A stretch of DNA of 64,000 nt. Origin: Gilichinskyi gelida (lineage in GTDB: Bacteria; Acidobacteriota; Thermoanaerobaculia; Gp7-AA8). The notes beneath the pieces were generated by a model. It did no database searches. It was not told the DNA's origin and saw nothing but the letters and a program-made list of their open reading frames with translations. The translations under genes were made by a program, and so were the position numbers. Positions 32,581 through 41,241 of this stretch are shown here, piece after piece (position 1 is the first letter of the stretch; each line of letters begins with the position of its first letter). Location: positions 291,411 through 355,410 of the forward strand of contig JBBPII010000005.1 in the NCBI GenBank assembly GCA_038040385.1, given 5' to 3'.

Positions 32581-33050
32581 GCGTGACCTGCGTTTCCTGC
32601 CACCACGACATCGACGACGCTGCGAAGCTTTGTCCGTACTGCGGCGCCGATCCGCGCAGCGGCGAGAAGATCGACACGCAGGCCATCCTGCAGGAAGTCT
32701 TCAAGCCGAAGAACACCAGCCGCTCGGCCTCGGTGATCGATTTCGCGCGGCAGCGGCAGGGCGCCGTGGTCGCCATTGCGGTGGTAGTCGGATTCCTCAT
32801 CCTCGCGGGCCTCTATCAGTACGCCGTGCACCGCAACGACACCGCGGCGCTGGCCGGCAACGGCGTGCCGATCACCGAGGTCACCGACATCAGCGATCGC
32901 GGCGAGGAAACCAAGCCGCTGCCGATGCCGCCGCTGCAGTTCGCGTACGACGGCCGTCCGCAGACGATGCGGACGTACATCGTCGAGCCGGGCGCGGCGC
33001 CGGCGCCGGCGGCGTCAACCGCCCCACCCGCTCCGCCCACCGCGCGCTAG
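32577..33050 (+). CDS. Zinc-ribbon single-TM protein
   Basis: 157 residues from GTG 32577 (GTGA overlap). Zinc ribbon CVSCHHDIDDAAKLCPYCG, a linker with ILQEVFKPKN, one membrane helix (VVAIAVVVGFLILAGLYQYAV) and a Pro/Ala-rich tail. Same plan as the preceding TonB-like protein without the C-terminal domain; probably a diverged paralogue or partner. Function unknown. Confidence 0.7.
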   Translation: MSVTCVSCHHDIDDAAKLCPYCGADPRSGEKIDTQAILQEVFKPKNTSRSASVIDFARQRQGAVVAIAVVVGFLILAGLYQYAVHRNDTAALAGNGVPITEVTDISDRGEETKPLPMPPLQFAYDGRPQTMRTYIVEPGAAPAPAASTAPPAPPTAR

Positions 33051-33141
33051 GAACGCCGCCGTCTCGGCGGCTGGCGCGGCGGCGTCCCGCCGCCGCAGGC
33101 GAGGCGCCTGCGGTCCAGCCGGCGAGACGCCGGCGCTCCGG
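33051..33141. repeat. Family A repeat A4
   Basis: GGCGGCGTCCCGCCGCC, AGGCGCCTGCGGTCCAGCC and GACGCCGGCGCTCC blocks between two genes of the envelope cluster. Confidence 0.8.
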
Positions 33142-33153
33142 TAGACTCTCCTC

Positions 33154-33741
33154 GTGTGGGAGCTCGCAGCGGTCGTCGTCTTCGTCACGCTCGTCGCGTG
33201 GCTGGTCGGCTACATGGTGTCGCAGAAGCCGGCGACGTCGGCGCAGCAACTGATCCATCAGCATCGCTACGCGGAGGCCGTCGCCGCCGCCGGCGCCGAC
33301 GCGCTCCATCGCGCCGAGGCGCTCAAGCTGCTCGGCCGCTTCGACGAGGCCATCGCGTCGTACCAGCGCTCGGACGATCCCGCCGCGCGCGAGGGCATCG
33401 CCCTCTCGCTCGCGCATCTCGGAACGGATCTCGATCGCGCGAAGCAATTGATGGAGGAGACCATCGCCCTCCATCCGCAGATCCAGGAGTTCCAGGCGCT
33501 GGCGCTCGCGTACATCCTCCTCCGCCGCGGCGAGCGCGACGCCGCGCTGCGCATCTACGCCGACAATCTCGAGCTGCTGGAGACCCGCTTCCACGACGAC
33601 TACACCGACCCCGACCCGCTGCTGGCCGAGACGCTCTGGATGTTCGCCGCGCTGGCGGAAGCGTCCGGCGACCCCGCGCGCGCCGCGGTCCTGCGCGGGC
33701 GGGCGGCGGGGTGGGCGCCGGGCAGCGTGTGGGCGCGCTAA
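33154..33741 (+). CDS. Membrane-anchored TPR protein
   Basis: 195 residues from GTG 33154. An N-terminal membrane helix (LAAVVVFVTLVAWLVGYMV) is followed by a helical repeat region (ALKLLGRFDEAIASYQRSDD, QALALAYILLRRGERDAALRIY). Likely periplasmic or cytoplasmic scaffold at the inner membrane. Last gene of the cluster that begins at 28241; separated from its neighbour by repeat A4. Confidence 0.7.
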   Translation: MWELAAVVVFVTLVAWLVGYMVSQKPATSAQQLIHQHRYAEAVAAAGADALHRAEALKLLGRFDEAIASYQRSDDPAAREGIALSLAHLGTDLDRAKQLMEETIALHPQIQEFQALALAYILLRRGERDAALRIYADNLELLETRFHDDYTDPDPLLAETLWMFAALAEASGDPARAAVLRGRAAGWAPGSVWAR

Positions 33742-33744
33742 AGG

Positions 33745-33831
33745 CGTCGTCCCGAGCGTAGCGAGGGACCTGGGGGACGGGTGGCGCGCCGCACACCGCC
33801 CAGGTTCCTCGCTACGCTCGGAATGACGGTG
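33745..33831. repeat. Family B-like repeat B5
   Basis: CGTCCCGAGCGTAGCGAGG...CCTCGCTACGCTCGGAATGACG; same plan as B1-B4 with diverged arms. Overlaps the 3' end of the serine hydrolase gene. Confidence 0.8.
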
Positions 33832-34834
33832 GGAGTGCCAGCCGGTGGAACTCGCCCCGGATCTGCTGGATGGGCACCGGCGCGGCGCAAGGATGCACGC
33901 GGTTCGTCAGCAGGACCATGATGCGGTCGCGGTCGATCCATAGCGATGTACCGGTGAAGCCGGTGTGGCCGAACGCGCGTGGGGAGAGCATCGACGTCGC
34001 CGCGCTGCCGGTCGGAAGCTGCCAACCGAAGCCGCGGGCGTCGTCGAGGCCCTCGGTATGGTTGCGCGTCGCCTCCGCGACTACGTCGGGCGGCAGCAGC
34101 TCGCCGTTCACCCAGGCCTGCGCGAGGCGGAACACCGCGCGCGCGGTGGCGAACAGGCCCGCGTTTCCCGCCGTGCCGCCGGCGTGAAAGGAGTTGCCGT
34201 CATGCGTCTCGCCCCAGATCAAGCCTTCGCGGGGCGGGAGGTCGGTGCGGTTCGCCAGCTTGGCCTCGAAGCGCTGCCCCCACTCCGTGGCCGCGATGCG
34301 CGGCCGCAGCGCCGGCGGGGGGTTGAACATCGCATCGCCGAGGCCGAGCGGCTCGAAGATCCGCTCGCGGGCTTTGGATACGTAGTCTTTGACCGCCGTC
34401 CAGAGAAGGATGAAGTTCAGATCGGAGTAGACCACGCGGGTGCCGCGCTCGTACTCTGGACCGTGCGCCAGCAGCGCCGCGATCGGATCGTCGTACGCGT
34501 AGAGCGGCATCCAGGCGCGCAGGCCGCTGGTGTGCGTCAGAAGCTCGCGAACGGTGTAGCCGTGAACCCGCTGATCGAGCTCGAGCTCCTGCAGCACCAA
34601 CGCCGTGGTGATCAGCGGCTTGGTCAGCGACGCGCAGTCGTAGATGGTGTCGACCGCGGCCGGAATCCGCAGCGGCACCGCGACGGCGTGGCCGAGGACG
34701 CCTTCCTGCTCGATGCCGGAGAACGAGCCGATGGCGTAGCTGGCGCTGGGGAAGCTGCCGACGTCGATTTCGCGGCGCAGGAAGTCATCGATCACGTCAA
34801 CTGCACTAGAACGATTGCGCCGCGGTCCTGTCAA
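33812..34834 (-). CDS. Serine hydrolase of the beta-lactamase/penicillin-binding class C family
   Basis: 340 residues. Active-site motifs in order: SLTK (SxxK) near residue 69, YSDLN (YxN-like) near 137, and HTG near 283. No signal peptide is visible, so it may be cytoplasmic, or the true start may differ. Such enzymes act as esterases, D-amino-acid peptidases or beta-lactamases; the substrate cannot be told. The last residues (PPSFRA) are read from repeat B5. Divergent from smc across 46 bases. Confidence 0.82.
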   Translation of the reverse strand: MTGPRRNRSSAVDVIDDFLRREIDVGSFPSASYAIGSFSGIEQEGVLGHAVAVPLRIPAAVDTIYDCASLTKPLITTALVLQELELDQRVHGYTVRELLTHTSGLRAWMPLYAYDDPIAALLAHGPEYERGTRVVYSDLNFILLWTAVKDYVSKARERIFEPLGLGDAMFNPPPALRPRIAATEWGQRFEAKLANRTDLPPREGLIWGETHDGNSFHAGGTAGNAGLFATARAVFRLAQAWVNGELLPPDVVAEATRNHTEGLDDARGFGWQLPTGSAATSMLSPRAFGHTGFTGTSLWIDRDRIMVLLTNRVHPCAAPVPIQQIRGEFHRLALPPSFRA

Positions 34835-34838
34835 CCCA

Positions 34839-34867
34839 TTGCAGCATCCGCAAATGACCCCTATGAT
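34839..34867 (+). promoter_or_regulatory. Possible sigma-70-type promoter for smc
   Basis: TTGCAG (34839-34844) and TATGAT (34862-34867) with 17 bases between, 13 bases before the smc start codon; the -10 is good, the -35 weak. Confidence 0.4.
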
Positions 34868-34880
34868 CGATTTCGCCTAA

Positions 34881-37800
34881 ATGCTTCGAATCGAAAAGCT
34901 GGAAATCAACGGCTTCAAATCGTTCTACGATCCCGCACAACTCACCTTCCCCGCGGCCCTGACCGCTGTCGTCGGCCCCAACGGCTGCGGGAAGTCGAAC
35001 ATCTGCGACGCGCTGATCTGGGTTCTGGGAGAGAACCGCGCCTCGCACATCCGCGGCGAGACGATGGACGACGTCATCTTCCAGGGCTCGGCACGCCGCC
35101 GCGCGCTGTCGATGGGCGAAGTCACCCTCACCCTCGCCGCCACGAACGGGGACAGCAACAACCCCGCCGCCGACGACGGCCGCATCACCATCAACCGCCG
35201 CGTCTTCCGCACCGGCGAGTCGGAGTTCCGCCTCAATGGGAAGCGCGTCCGCCTCAAGGACATCTCCGACATCCTGATGGACACCGGCCTCGGTATCCGC
35301 AACTACTCGGTGATGGAGCAGGGGAAGATCGATCTGATCCTCTCCAACAAGCCGCAGGACCGCCGAAAGCTGATCGAGGAAGCGGCCGGCATCACGAAGT
35401 ACAAGACCAAGCGGCGGGGCGCGGAGCTGAAGCTCGAGGAGACGCAGCAGAATCTGCTGCGCATCGACGACACCCTCGGCGAAGTGACGCGCAACCTCAA
35501 CTCGCTGAAGCGGCAGGCCGGCAAGGCGCGCCGCCACAAGGAACTGATCGAGGAGCTGTCGACGGCGAAGCGCGCGCTGTACAAAGGGCGCATCGTCGCC
35601 GCCGAGGCGGAGCAGAGCGCGGCTGACGAAGGCGTCGCCGCGGCGCACGGCGGCGAGAGCGAGCTGGCCGCGCAACTGGCGAACGACGAAGCGGGCCTCG
35701 CGGAGAACCGCACCGCGCTGGCCGGCGCTGCGTCGCGCGCATCGCACGTGCGAGAGCAGATGGCGTCGCTCACCGGAGAGGTCGAGCGGCTCCGCTCGTT
35801 TCTGCAACAGTCGGAGCTCAACCTCGGCGATCTGACGCAGCGCATCGCCGTCGGCCGGTCGCAGGTCGGGTCGCTGGAAGCGGAAGCGACGGAACAACAG
35901 ACGCTGCTCGAAGAAAAAACGCGCTCCCTCGACGCCGCGCGCGCCGAGCGCAATCGCCTCCGCGAGATCGCCGAGCAGCTCGAGCACGACCGGCAGGAGC
36001 GATCGGACAAAGTGCGGACGCACGAGAAGTCGCTCGCCGACGCGCGCGAGTCGCTGATGCGCACCATTGCCAGGATCTCCGAGGCGCGCAATCAGGTGCA
36101 TCAGATCGAAGTCGCCGTGGAGAAGTGCGAGTTCTACCTCGGCAAGTTGAGCGAACAGGCGCGCAAGGCCTCGGAGAATCGCGACGACGCGCAGGCCACG
36201 GTGGTCGATTGGGACCAGCGCGTGCGCGACGCCGAAGAGTTCCTGGCCCACGCGCAGCGCACCGCGCGCGAGGCCATCGCGCACCGCGACGACCTCACCG
36301 CCCGACGTGACGGTCTGCGCGAGACGCTGGCCGGCGCACGAGACCGGGTGTCGCAGACGACGTACAAGATCGACTCGCTGCGCACGCTGCTGACGTCGCT
36401 CGAGTCGCAGGACGAGGATGTCCGCCGCGCCACGCTGGAGCTGATCCCCAACGCCACGCCGGCGGCCGAATCGGTGCGCGCCACCGAGGGCTTCGAGGCA
36501 GCGCTCGACACGCTGCTGCGCGACGTGTCGAAGGCCATCGTGGTCGACGACGCGCAAACCGCGGCGACCGCCATCGCGCGGCTGCGCGAGCGCGGCGCGG
36601 GTCGCGGGGCGTTCCTCGCGCTCGACTACGAACCAGCCCCTCACCCCCAGCCCCTCTCCCCGCGCGGCGGGGAGAGGGTGGCCGAAGGCCGGGTGAGGGG
36701 CTCCCGTCGCGGCAACGCCGCGTTTGCCGTCGCCGGCGACGGCGACGTCGCGGACGCCGTTCGCGCGGCCATGCCCGAGGCCTACATTGTCGGTACCCTC
36801 GGCGAGGCGATCGACCGGGCCAAGGAACGCCCGCACGCCACGTTCGTCACCCTCGACGGCGACATCGTCCGCGGTCCGCTGCTCATCGGCGGCAAGACCG
36901 AAGGCGCCACGCCGGGCGTCTTCTCCCTCAAGCGCCAGCTCACCGATCTCGAGTCGCTTCACGGATTCGAGGAGACGCGCGCCGGCGGCATCGCGGTCGA
37001 TTTGAACGCCCTCGAAGAGGAGCTGCGCGTCGCCGACGACGACCGCATGCTGGCCGACGAGCGCGCGCGCTCCGCGGAGCAGGAGCTTCGCGAGCGGCGC
37101 AGCCAGCGCGAGCGCGCCGCGGTGGAGCTCGACCGCTTCCAGCGCGACCTCGCCGTCGCCTCCGAGGAGCAGACGCTGTACGCCGAGGAAAAGGATCAGC
37201 TCCTGGCGCGCAAGCACGCGGCGATCGAAGAGTTGCGGCGCCTCGAGGAATCGGAGCGCAAATGCCAGGAGGAGATCCGCGCGAACGAGGAGCAGCTCGC
37301 CGCGCTGCGCGCCACGTTCGAAGAGGTGACGGAGATCGCGTCGAAGTCGCGCGTCGACGTCGAGACCGCCGCCGGCAACGTCAACGCCATCCAGCGGGAG
37401 CAGGAGAACGTCTCGCGCGTGGTCGTCTCGCTCGCGACGCGCGTGACGCAACTGCAGCACGAGATCGATTCACTTCTCCACAAACAACACGAGACCGAGA
37501 GCGCCGTGGAGAACGCGCGCGGCGGACTCGATCGGTCGCTCCGCAACCTGCACGAGCTGAGCGAGGTTCGCATAGCCGCCGAGGCCGAAGCGGCGGATCT
37601 CGAGACCCGCGTGCAGGAGATGGAAACCCGCGCGGTAACCTCGCGCGAGATCTGGAACACCGCGAAGGACGCGTTGTTCGAGGCCGAGCGGCGGCGCGAT
37701 CGCGCGCGCGCGGCCTTCGAGCTGCTGCGCGAACAGATCTCGATGGACTTGCACGCCGGTATCGACGCGCTCGCGGAGATCGAGCCCCCCTCGGACCAGG

Positions 37801-38462
37801 AAGCGCGCACCTCGCTGGAGGCGGAGGTCGCCCGGCTCACCGACCACATCGAGAAGATTGGGCCGGTGAACGTGCTGGCCATCGAAGAGCATCAGGAGCT
37901 CGAGCAGCGCGAGTCGTTCCTCCGCACGCAGCGCGACGATCTGGTGCAGGCCATCGAGTCGCTGCGCGGCACGATCCGCAAGATCAACCTCACCTCGCGC
38001 GAGCTGTTCCGCGAGGCGTTCAACGCCGTCAACATCTACTTCGGCGAGATCTTCACCTCGCTGTTCGGCGGCGGCACGGCGAAGATGCAACTGCTCGACG
38101 AAGAGGACGTGCTCGAGAGCGGCATCGAGCTGGCGGCGCAGCCGCCGGGGAAGAGGAATCAGTCCATCGCGCTGCTCTCGGGCGGCGAGCGCGCCCTCAC
38201 CGCGCTGGCGCTGCTCTTCGCTATTTTCCGCTACAAACCGTCGCCGTTCTGCATCCTCGACGAGGTCGACGCGCCGCTCGACGAAGTGAACAACGAGCGC
38301 TTCGTCCGCCTGGTGCGCGACATGTCGCGCGACACGCAGTTCATCGTGATCACGCACTCCCGCCGCACCATGGAAGCGGCGGACATTCTCTACGGCGTGA
38401 CGATGGAAGAGGCGGGATGTTCGCGGTTGGTGTCGGTCAACTTCGCGGAAGTGGAGGGGTAG
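34881..38462 (+). CDS. smc: Chromosome segregation protein SMC with repeat insertion in the hinge
   Basis: 1193 residues. Walker A GPNGCGKSN (32-40), two long coiled coils, a hinge around residues 510-690, signature LLSGGERALTALAL near 1100 and Walker B PFCILDEVDAPLDE. SMC dimers with ScpA/ScpB organise and segregate the chromosome. Residues about 586-607 (PAPHPQPLSPRGGERVAEG...) are the in-frame translation of repeat C3 and fall in the loop after the first hinge subdomain (GRGAFLALDYE). Otherwise complete. The last 143 bases occur again at 40844-40986. Confidence 0.95.
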   Translation: MLRIEKLEINGFKSFYDPAQLTFPAALTAVVGPNGCGKSNICDALIWVLGENRASHIRGETMDDVIFQGSARRRALSMGEVTLTLAATNGDSNNPAADDGRITINRRVFRTGESEFRLNGKRVRLKDISDILMDTGLGIRNYSVMEQGKIDLILSNKPQDRRKLIEEAAGITKYKTKRRGAELKLEETQQNLLRIDDTLGEVTRNLNSLKRQAGKARRHKELIEELSTAKRALYKGRIVAAEAEQSAADEGVAAAHGGESELAAQLANDEAGLAENRTALAGAASRASHVREQMASLTGEVERLRSFLQQSELNLGDLTQRIAVGRSQVGSLEAEATEQQTLLEEKTRSLDAARAERNRLREIAEQLEHDRQERSDKVRTHEKSLADARESLMRTIARISEARNQVHQIEVAVEKCEFYLGKLSEQARKASENRDDAQATVVDWDQRVRDAEEFLAHAQRTAREAIAHRDDLTARRDGLRETLAGARDRVSQTTYKIDSLRTLLTSLESQDEDVRRATLELIPNATPAAESVRATEGFEAALDTLLRDVSKAIVVDDAQTAATAIARLRERGAGRGAFLALDYEPAPHPQPLSPRGGERVAEGRVRGSRRGNAAFAVAGDGDVADAVRAAMPEAYIVGTLGEAIDRAKERPHATFVTLDGDIVRGPLLIGGKTEGATPGVFSLKRQLTDLESLHGFEETRAGGIAVDLNALEEELRVADDDRMLADERARSAEQELRERRSQRERAAVELDRFQRDLAVASEEQTLYAEEKDQLLARKHAAIEELRRLEESERKCQEEIRANEEQLAALRATFEEVTEIASKSRVDVETAAGNVNAIQREQENVSRVVVSLATRVTQLQHEIDSLLHKQHETESAVENARGGLDRSLRNLHELSEVRIAAEAEAADLETRVQEMETRAVTSREIWNTAKDALFEAERRRDRARAAFELLREQISMDLHAGIDALAEIEPPSDQEARTSLEAEVARLTDHIEKIGPVNVLAIEEHQELEQRESFLRTQRDDLVQAIESLRGTIRKINLTSRELFREAFNAVNIYFGEIFTSLFGGGTAKMQLLDEEDVLESGIELAAQPPGKRNQSIALLSGGERALTALALLFAIFRYKPSPFCILDEVDAPLDEVNNERFVRLVRDMSRDTQFIVITHSRRTMEAADILYGVTMEEAGCSRLVSVNFAEVEG
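36636..36702. repeat. Family C-like repeat C3 inside smc
   Basis: AGCCCCTCACCC...GGGTGAGGGGCT ends with inner arms CCCTCTCCCCGC/GCGGGGAGAGGG; shorter than C1, C2 and C4. Confidence 0.85.
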
Positions 38463-38574
38463 GGGGCGCGCAGCAGCGCGCCCGGCTTTGCCGGAGTACC
38501 GGGCGCACTGCTGTGCGCCCCTACCGAATCACGGGCACCACCAGCATCTCCCCGTCCGGCCGCGTTACCAGTCG
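38320..38574. repeat. Direct repeat copy 1: smc 3' end plus remnant of the convergent small gene
   Basis: 38320-38462 is the genuine smc end. 38521-38574, read on the minus strand, gives RLVTRPDGEMLVVPVIR, a diverged copy of the C-terminus of the small protein at 40999-41229. Together with 40844-41056 it brackets the protease cargo. Confidence 0.85.
38463..38521. repeat. Palindrome E between smc and the small-gene remnant
   Basis: GGGGCGCGCAGCAGCGCGCCC and CCGGGCGCACTGCTGTGCGCC arms. The equivalent spot in the second copy (40987-40998) holds only GGCGCGCAGCCC, so the palindrome is present in one allele and nearly absent in the other. Confidence 0.8.
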
Positions 38575-39890
38575 CTCCCCTTCACGGCTCGTGGCGGTGA
38601 AATCAATCGGGAGAGCGAGGTGACAACGGGCTGGGTGCCCACTTCGCCGCTCGCGTTGACACCCGTCGACAGAAAAACGTCATAGATCTTGGCATTGTGA
38701 TACTTGCCTTTGCGATCGCGCACCATGGCCTTGGCGCGGAACCGGAACGTGTTGCCGTTCTCGTCGGTGTAGTTCAAGCGGACGTAGTGGAAATCGATCG
38801 ACCTGACACCGGCCACCGACAGAGCGATCAACTCGCTCGGCTGTGAAATGCCGTCGTGATCCGAGTCGAGCCAAAGAAGCAGCGTTCCCCAAAGCCGGTC
38901 GCGATCATCCAACTGCCCGTCGCCATTGCCGCCCAGCGCCGCGGTGTCGAATTCTCCAAGGGCGACGAAGCCATTCGGAGCCTTGTGCCCATTCGCGAGC
39001 GGTGTCGCATTGCCAAACAGCTCGCGGCCGTCGCCGATACGCCCGTCGCCATTGCGATCGCGGCAGAGGAAGGCATCGCCGCCGGCTGCGCTGGTCCAGC
39101 CGATACGCTCCGCCCGACGATCGGCGTTCAGATCGAACGAGACACCATTCTCCGCATTCGTCAGAGTGAAGCCATCGTCGTCCAGATCGATGATGATCGG
39201 CGATTCACCAGGCGGGCAGTAATAGCTGTTCCCCGTGTACTCGCATTGCCTGAGGCACGACGAGTTGCACGTCTGGAGGTCGGCCTGCTGCTGATCGACC
39301 TGTTCCTCGATAGGCGTATACCACTGCTCGTCTATATGGTTGCAGTCCTCGATGTCGAGCCCGCTATAGCCTGTGGCATAGGCATGATTCCCCATCACAT
39401 GGCCAAAACACGCACCGCCGACTTCTCCGTTGGATGGATGGCCGAGGCCGAGAACGTGACCGAACTCGTGCTCCAGTGAATTCACCCACTCTTGCGAGCA
39501 TGCACGGCCAAGAATATCGCTCTCGTAAACGGTGATCGTGCCGCCGGTGGTCTGTCCCGATTGATTATCCTGGTAAGCCGCGCAGCCGCCGGTCAGCGTC
39601 TGCGATACACCGCTCACGTAATTGACGGTGACCTGGAGGCATCCAGAGCCGGAACACGTTCCGGAGCCGATGGAGGGATAGTCATAGCTGCTGCCGCCGC
39701 CGCAGCCCGAATTCCAATAGCCGGCGGCGGCGGAGATGGCGGTGTCGTCAGGAAAGTTGGACGTCGTTACCCTGACTTGCGTGATGTAAAACGTAGTATC
39801 GCGGTAGCCGAGCAGCGTCGAGCATGCGGACGCCGGCACCGCCGCGAGCAGAAGGAGAGAGCCGAGGACGAGAAGATAAGGCGTTCTCAT
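38565..39890 (-). CDS. Secreted matrixin-like zinc metalloprotease with calcium-binding repeats
   Basis: 441 residues. Signal peptide LLVLGSLLLLAAVPASA; zinc site HEFGHVLGLGH (141-151) and a Met-turn (HVMGNH, near 166), as in matrixin-type metzincins. After a Cys-rich stretch comes an acidic, EF-hand-like region (DLDDDG, DRNGDGRIGDG, NGDGQLDD, DSDHDG), probably calcium-binding. It should act outside the cytoplasm. The stop codon lies within the small-gene remnant of direct repeat 1, so the last residues may be altered by the insertion junction. Operon partner at 39904-40659. Confidence 0.85.
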   Translation of the reverse strand: MRTPYLLVLGSLLLLAAVPASACSTLLGYRDTTFYITQVRVTTSNFPDDTAISAAAGYWNSGCGGGSSYDYPSIGSGTCSGSGCLQVTVNYVSGVSQTLTGGCAAYQDNQSGQTTGGTITVYESDILGRACSQEWVNSLEHEFGHVLGLGHPSNGEVGGACFGHVMGNHAYATGYSGLDIEDCNHIDEQWYTPIEEQVDQQQADLQTCNSSCLRQCEYTGNSYYCPPGESPIIIDLDDDGFTLTNAENGVSFDLNADRRAERIGWTSAAGGDAFLCRDRNGDGRIGDGRELFGNATPLANGHKAPNGFVALGEFDTAALGGNGDGQLDDRDRLWGTLLLWLDSDHDGISQPSELIALSVAGVRSIDFHYVRLNYTDENGNTFRFRAKAMVRDRKGKYHNAKIYDVFLSTGVNASGEVGTQPVVTSLSRLISPPRAVKGSDW

Positions 39891-39903
39891 GGTTGGCCAC
39901 CCG

Positions 39904-40659
39904 TCACCGTGTCACGCGATCGGGCCGAGCGAGCATCTCGCGTACCTGTGGCAAGCTGGCGCCCTGCATTCCCCACGCGCGCAGACGAGGAACGACGACG
40001 AGGGCACCGCCATGCCAGACGAAGAGGTGCTCGGCAGGAAGGCGGAAGAGCGTTCCGTCAGGATTCGCAGGCAACCCGGCGACGAAGAGAACCGTATCGC
40101 CATTCGCCGGCACCTCGCTGTAACGAGGATCCGAGGTGCAGAGCGCGACTCCCTCCACCGTCAGAGTCCCCTTGGGAATGAGGAGATAAGCGGTATCGCC
40201 ACCGCGTGATTTGCTCGTACGCGTGACGCGTATCTGTACGACCGTGAATGGCGTCCCGGCATAAAGTCCGACGTCGGAACCGACCACCGTGCCCTCCACG
40301 AGCGGCTGTGTGGACGCGTAGCGGCGCACATCGTCCAGGGTCGCGGCGGATGGCATCGGCGCGTCGTCCAAAAGCGCGCCAAAGGTGACATCGCATTTGC
40401 CGCTCGAGACCGTGGCACCGGCCGCCGAGCTTCGGCGCCCCTCCATTTGACGGAGATGATTTCGCAGCTGCGCAGCCTCGTGCTCCGCGAGCGCGCCCGA
40501 ACGAAGAGTCTCGTGGTCGAGCGCCGCGCGTGCCGAAATCCACAATGGAGCGGTGCGGTAGGGGTTCGTGCTCCAGAACTTGTCGGGAATCTCTGCGCCA
40601 CCTTGTGCGGCGGTCGTGGTCAACATCAGTGCGAGCGCGGTAAGGATTATGTGGGTCAC
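39904..40659 (-). CDS. Secreted protein of unknown function
   Basis: 251 residues from GTG 40659, chosen because GCAGGAGG lies at ideal distance upstream and the protein then starts with a signal peptide (IILTALALMLTTTAAQ). The mature part has a CDVTFGALL...LVEGTVVGSDVGLY segment and a beta-rich C-terminal half (TVVQIRVTRTSKS, DTVLFVAGLPANPDG), possibly an OB-like or thermonuclease-adjacent fold; I do not recognise it. It ends 13 bases before the metalloprotease start, so the two form a secreted pair, perhaps protease and inhibitor or substrate. Confidence 0.6.
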   Translation of the reverse strand: MTHIILTALALMLTTTAAQGGAEIPDKFWSTNPYRTAPLWISARAALDHETLRSGALAEHEAAQLRNHLRQMEGRRSSAAGATVSSGKCDVTFGALLDDAPMPSAATLDDVRRYASTQPLVEGTVVGSDVGLYAGTPFTVVQIRVTRTSKSRGGDTAYLLIPKGTLTVEGVALCTSDPRYSEVPANGDTVLFVAGLPANPDGTLFRLPAEHLFVWHGGALVVVPRLRAWGMQGASLPQVREMLARPDRVTR

Positions 40660-40843
40660 TCGAAACCTCCTGCAGTTTGGGTAGTCATTCCGTTTCTCCG
40701 CAATAACACGGAGCGGGGATTCTTGCTTCCGCGCGCGAATGGTGTCAAACGCGACAGCGCGGAGCGTCTCACCGGCAGGCGAGCATGAGCAGCGATCGGG
40801 TTGGGGCCGCGGGTAGTCCCCCCTTGGCACTGGCAACTACCGA

Positions 40844-40986
40844 ACATGTCGCGCGACACGCAGTTCATCGTCATCACCCACTCCCGCCGCACGATGGAGG
40901 CGGCGGACATCCTCTACGGCGTGACGATGGAAGAGGCGGGGTGTTCGCGGCTGGTGTCGGTGAACTTCGCGGAAGTGGAGGGGTAG
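40844..40986 (+). pseudogene. Second copy of the smc 3' end (direct repeat copy 2)
   Basis: 143 bases matching 38320-38462 with 8 differences, all synonymous, so the encoded 47 residues are identical. It has no upstream smc sequence: homology begins abruptly after 40843. It is not a gene in itself but the mark of a recombination event. Confidence 0.9.
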
Positions 40987-40998
40987 GGCGCGCAGCCC

Positions 40999-41229
40999 CT
41001 ACCGAATCATCGGCACGATCACCATCTCGCCATCCGCGTTCGTCACCAGCCGCATGATCGACGTATCGCTGGTGTCGGTCAGCTTGCCGTCGCCGCCGCA
41101 GTGGCGGCATTGGCCGGTGGCGGGGGCGGCGGCGCCGATGGGGACGAAGTGGAAGCGCTCGTTGCGGCAGCGCTCGCAAAGCTCGCGCACCACGTCGTAA
41201 TGAAATAACGAAAGACGGCTGTGGCTCAT
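40999..41229 (-). CDS. Small zinc-ribbon protein, convergent with smc
   Basis: 76 residues. CERC and CRHCGG pairs (ERCRNERFHF, TGQCRHCGGDGK) suggest a zinc ribbon, followed by a short beta end (VTNADGEMVIVPMIR). Unknown function. A diverged copy of its last 17 codons lies beside the intact smc, so the original order was smc followed directly by this convergent gene. Confidence 0.65.
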   Translation of the reverse strand: MSHSRLSLFHYDVVRELCERCRNERFHFVPIGAAAPATGQCRHCGGDGKLTDTSDTSIMRLVTNADGEMVIVPMIR

Positions 41230-41241
41230 GGCGCGCGGATT

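Noticed and set aside
40801..40986. Open frame ending like SMC that could be read as a 61-residue gene
   Set aside because: It is the smc 3' end repeated; it lacks a start signal and upstream coding sequence of its own.
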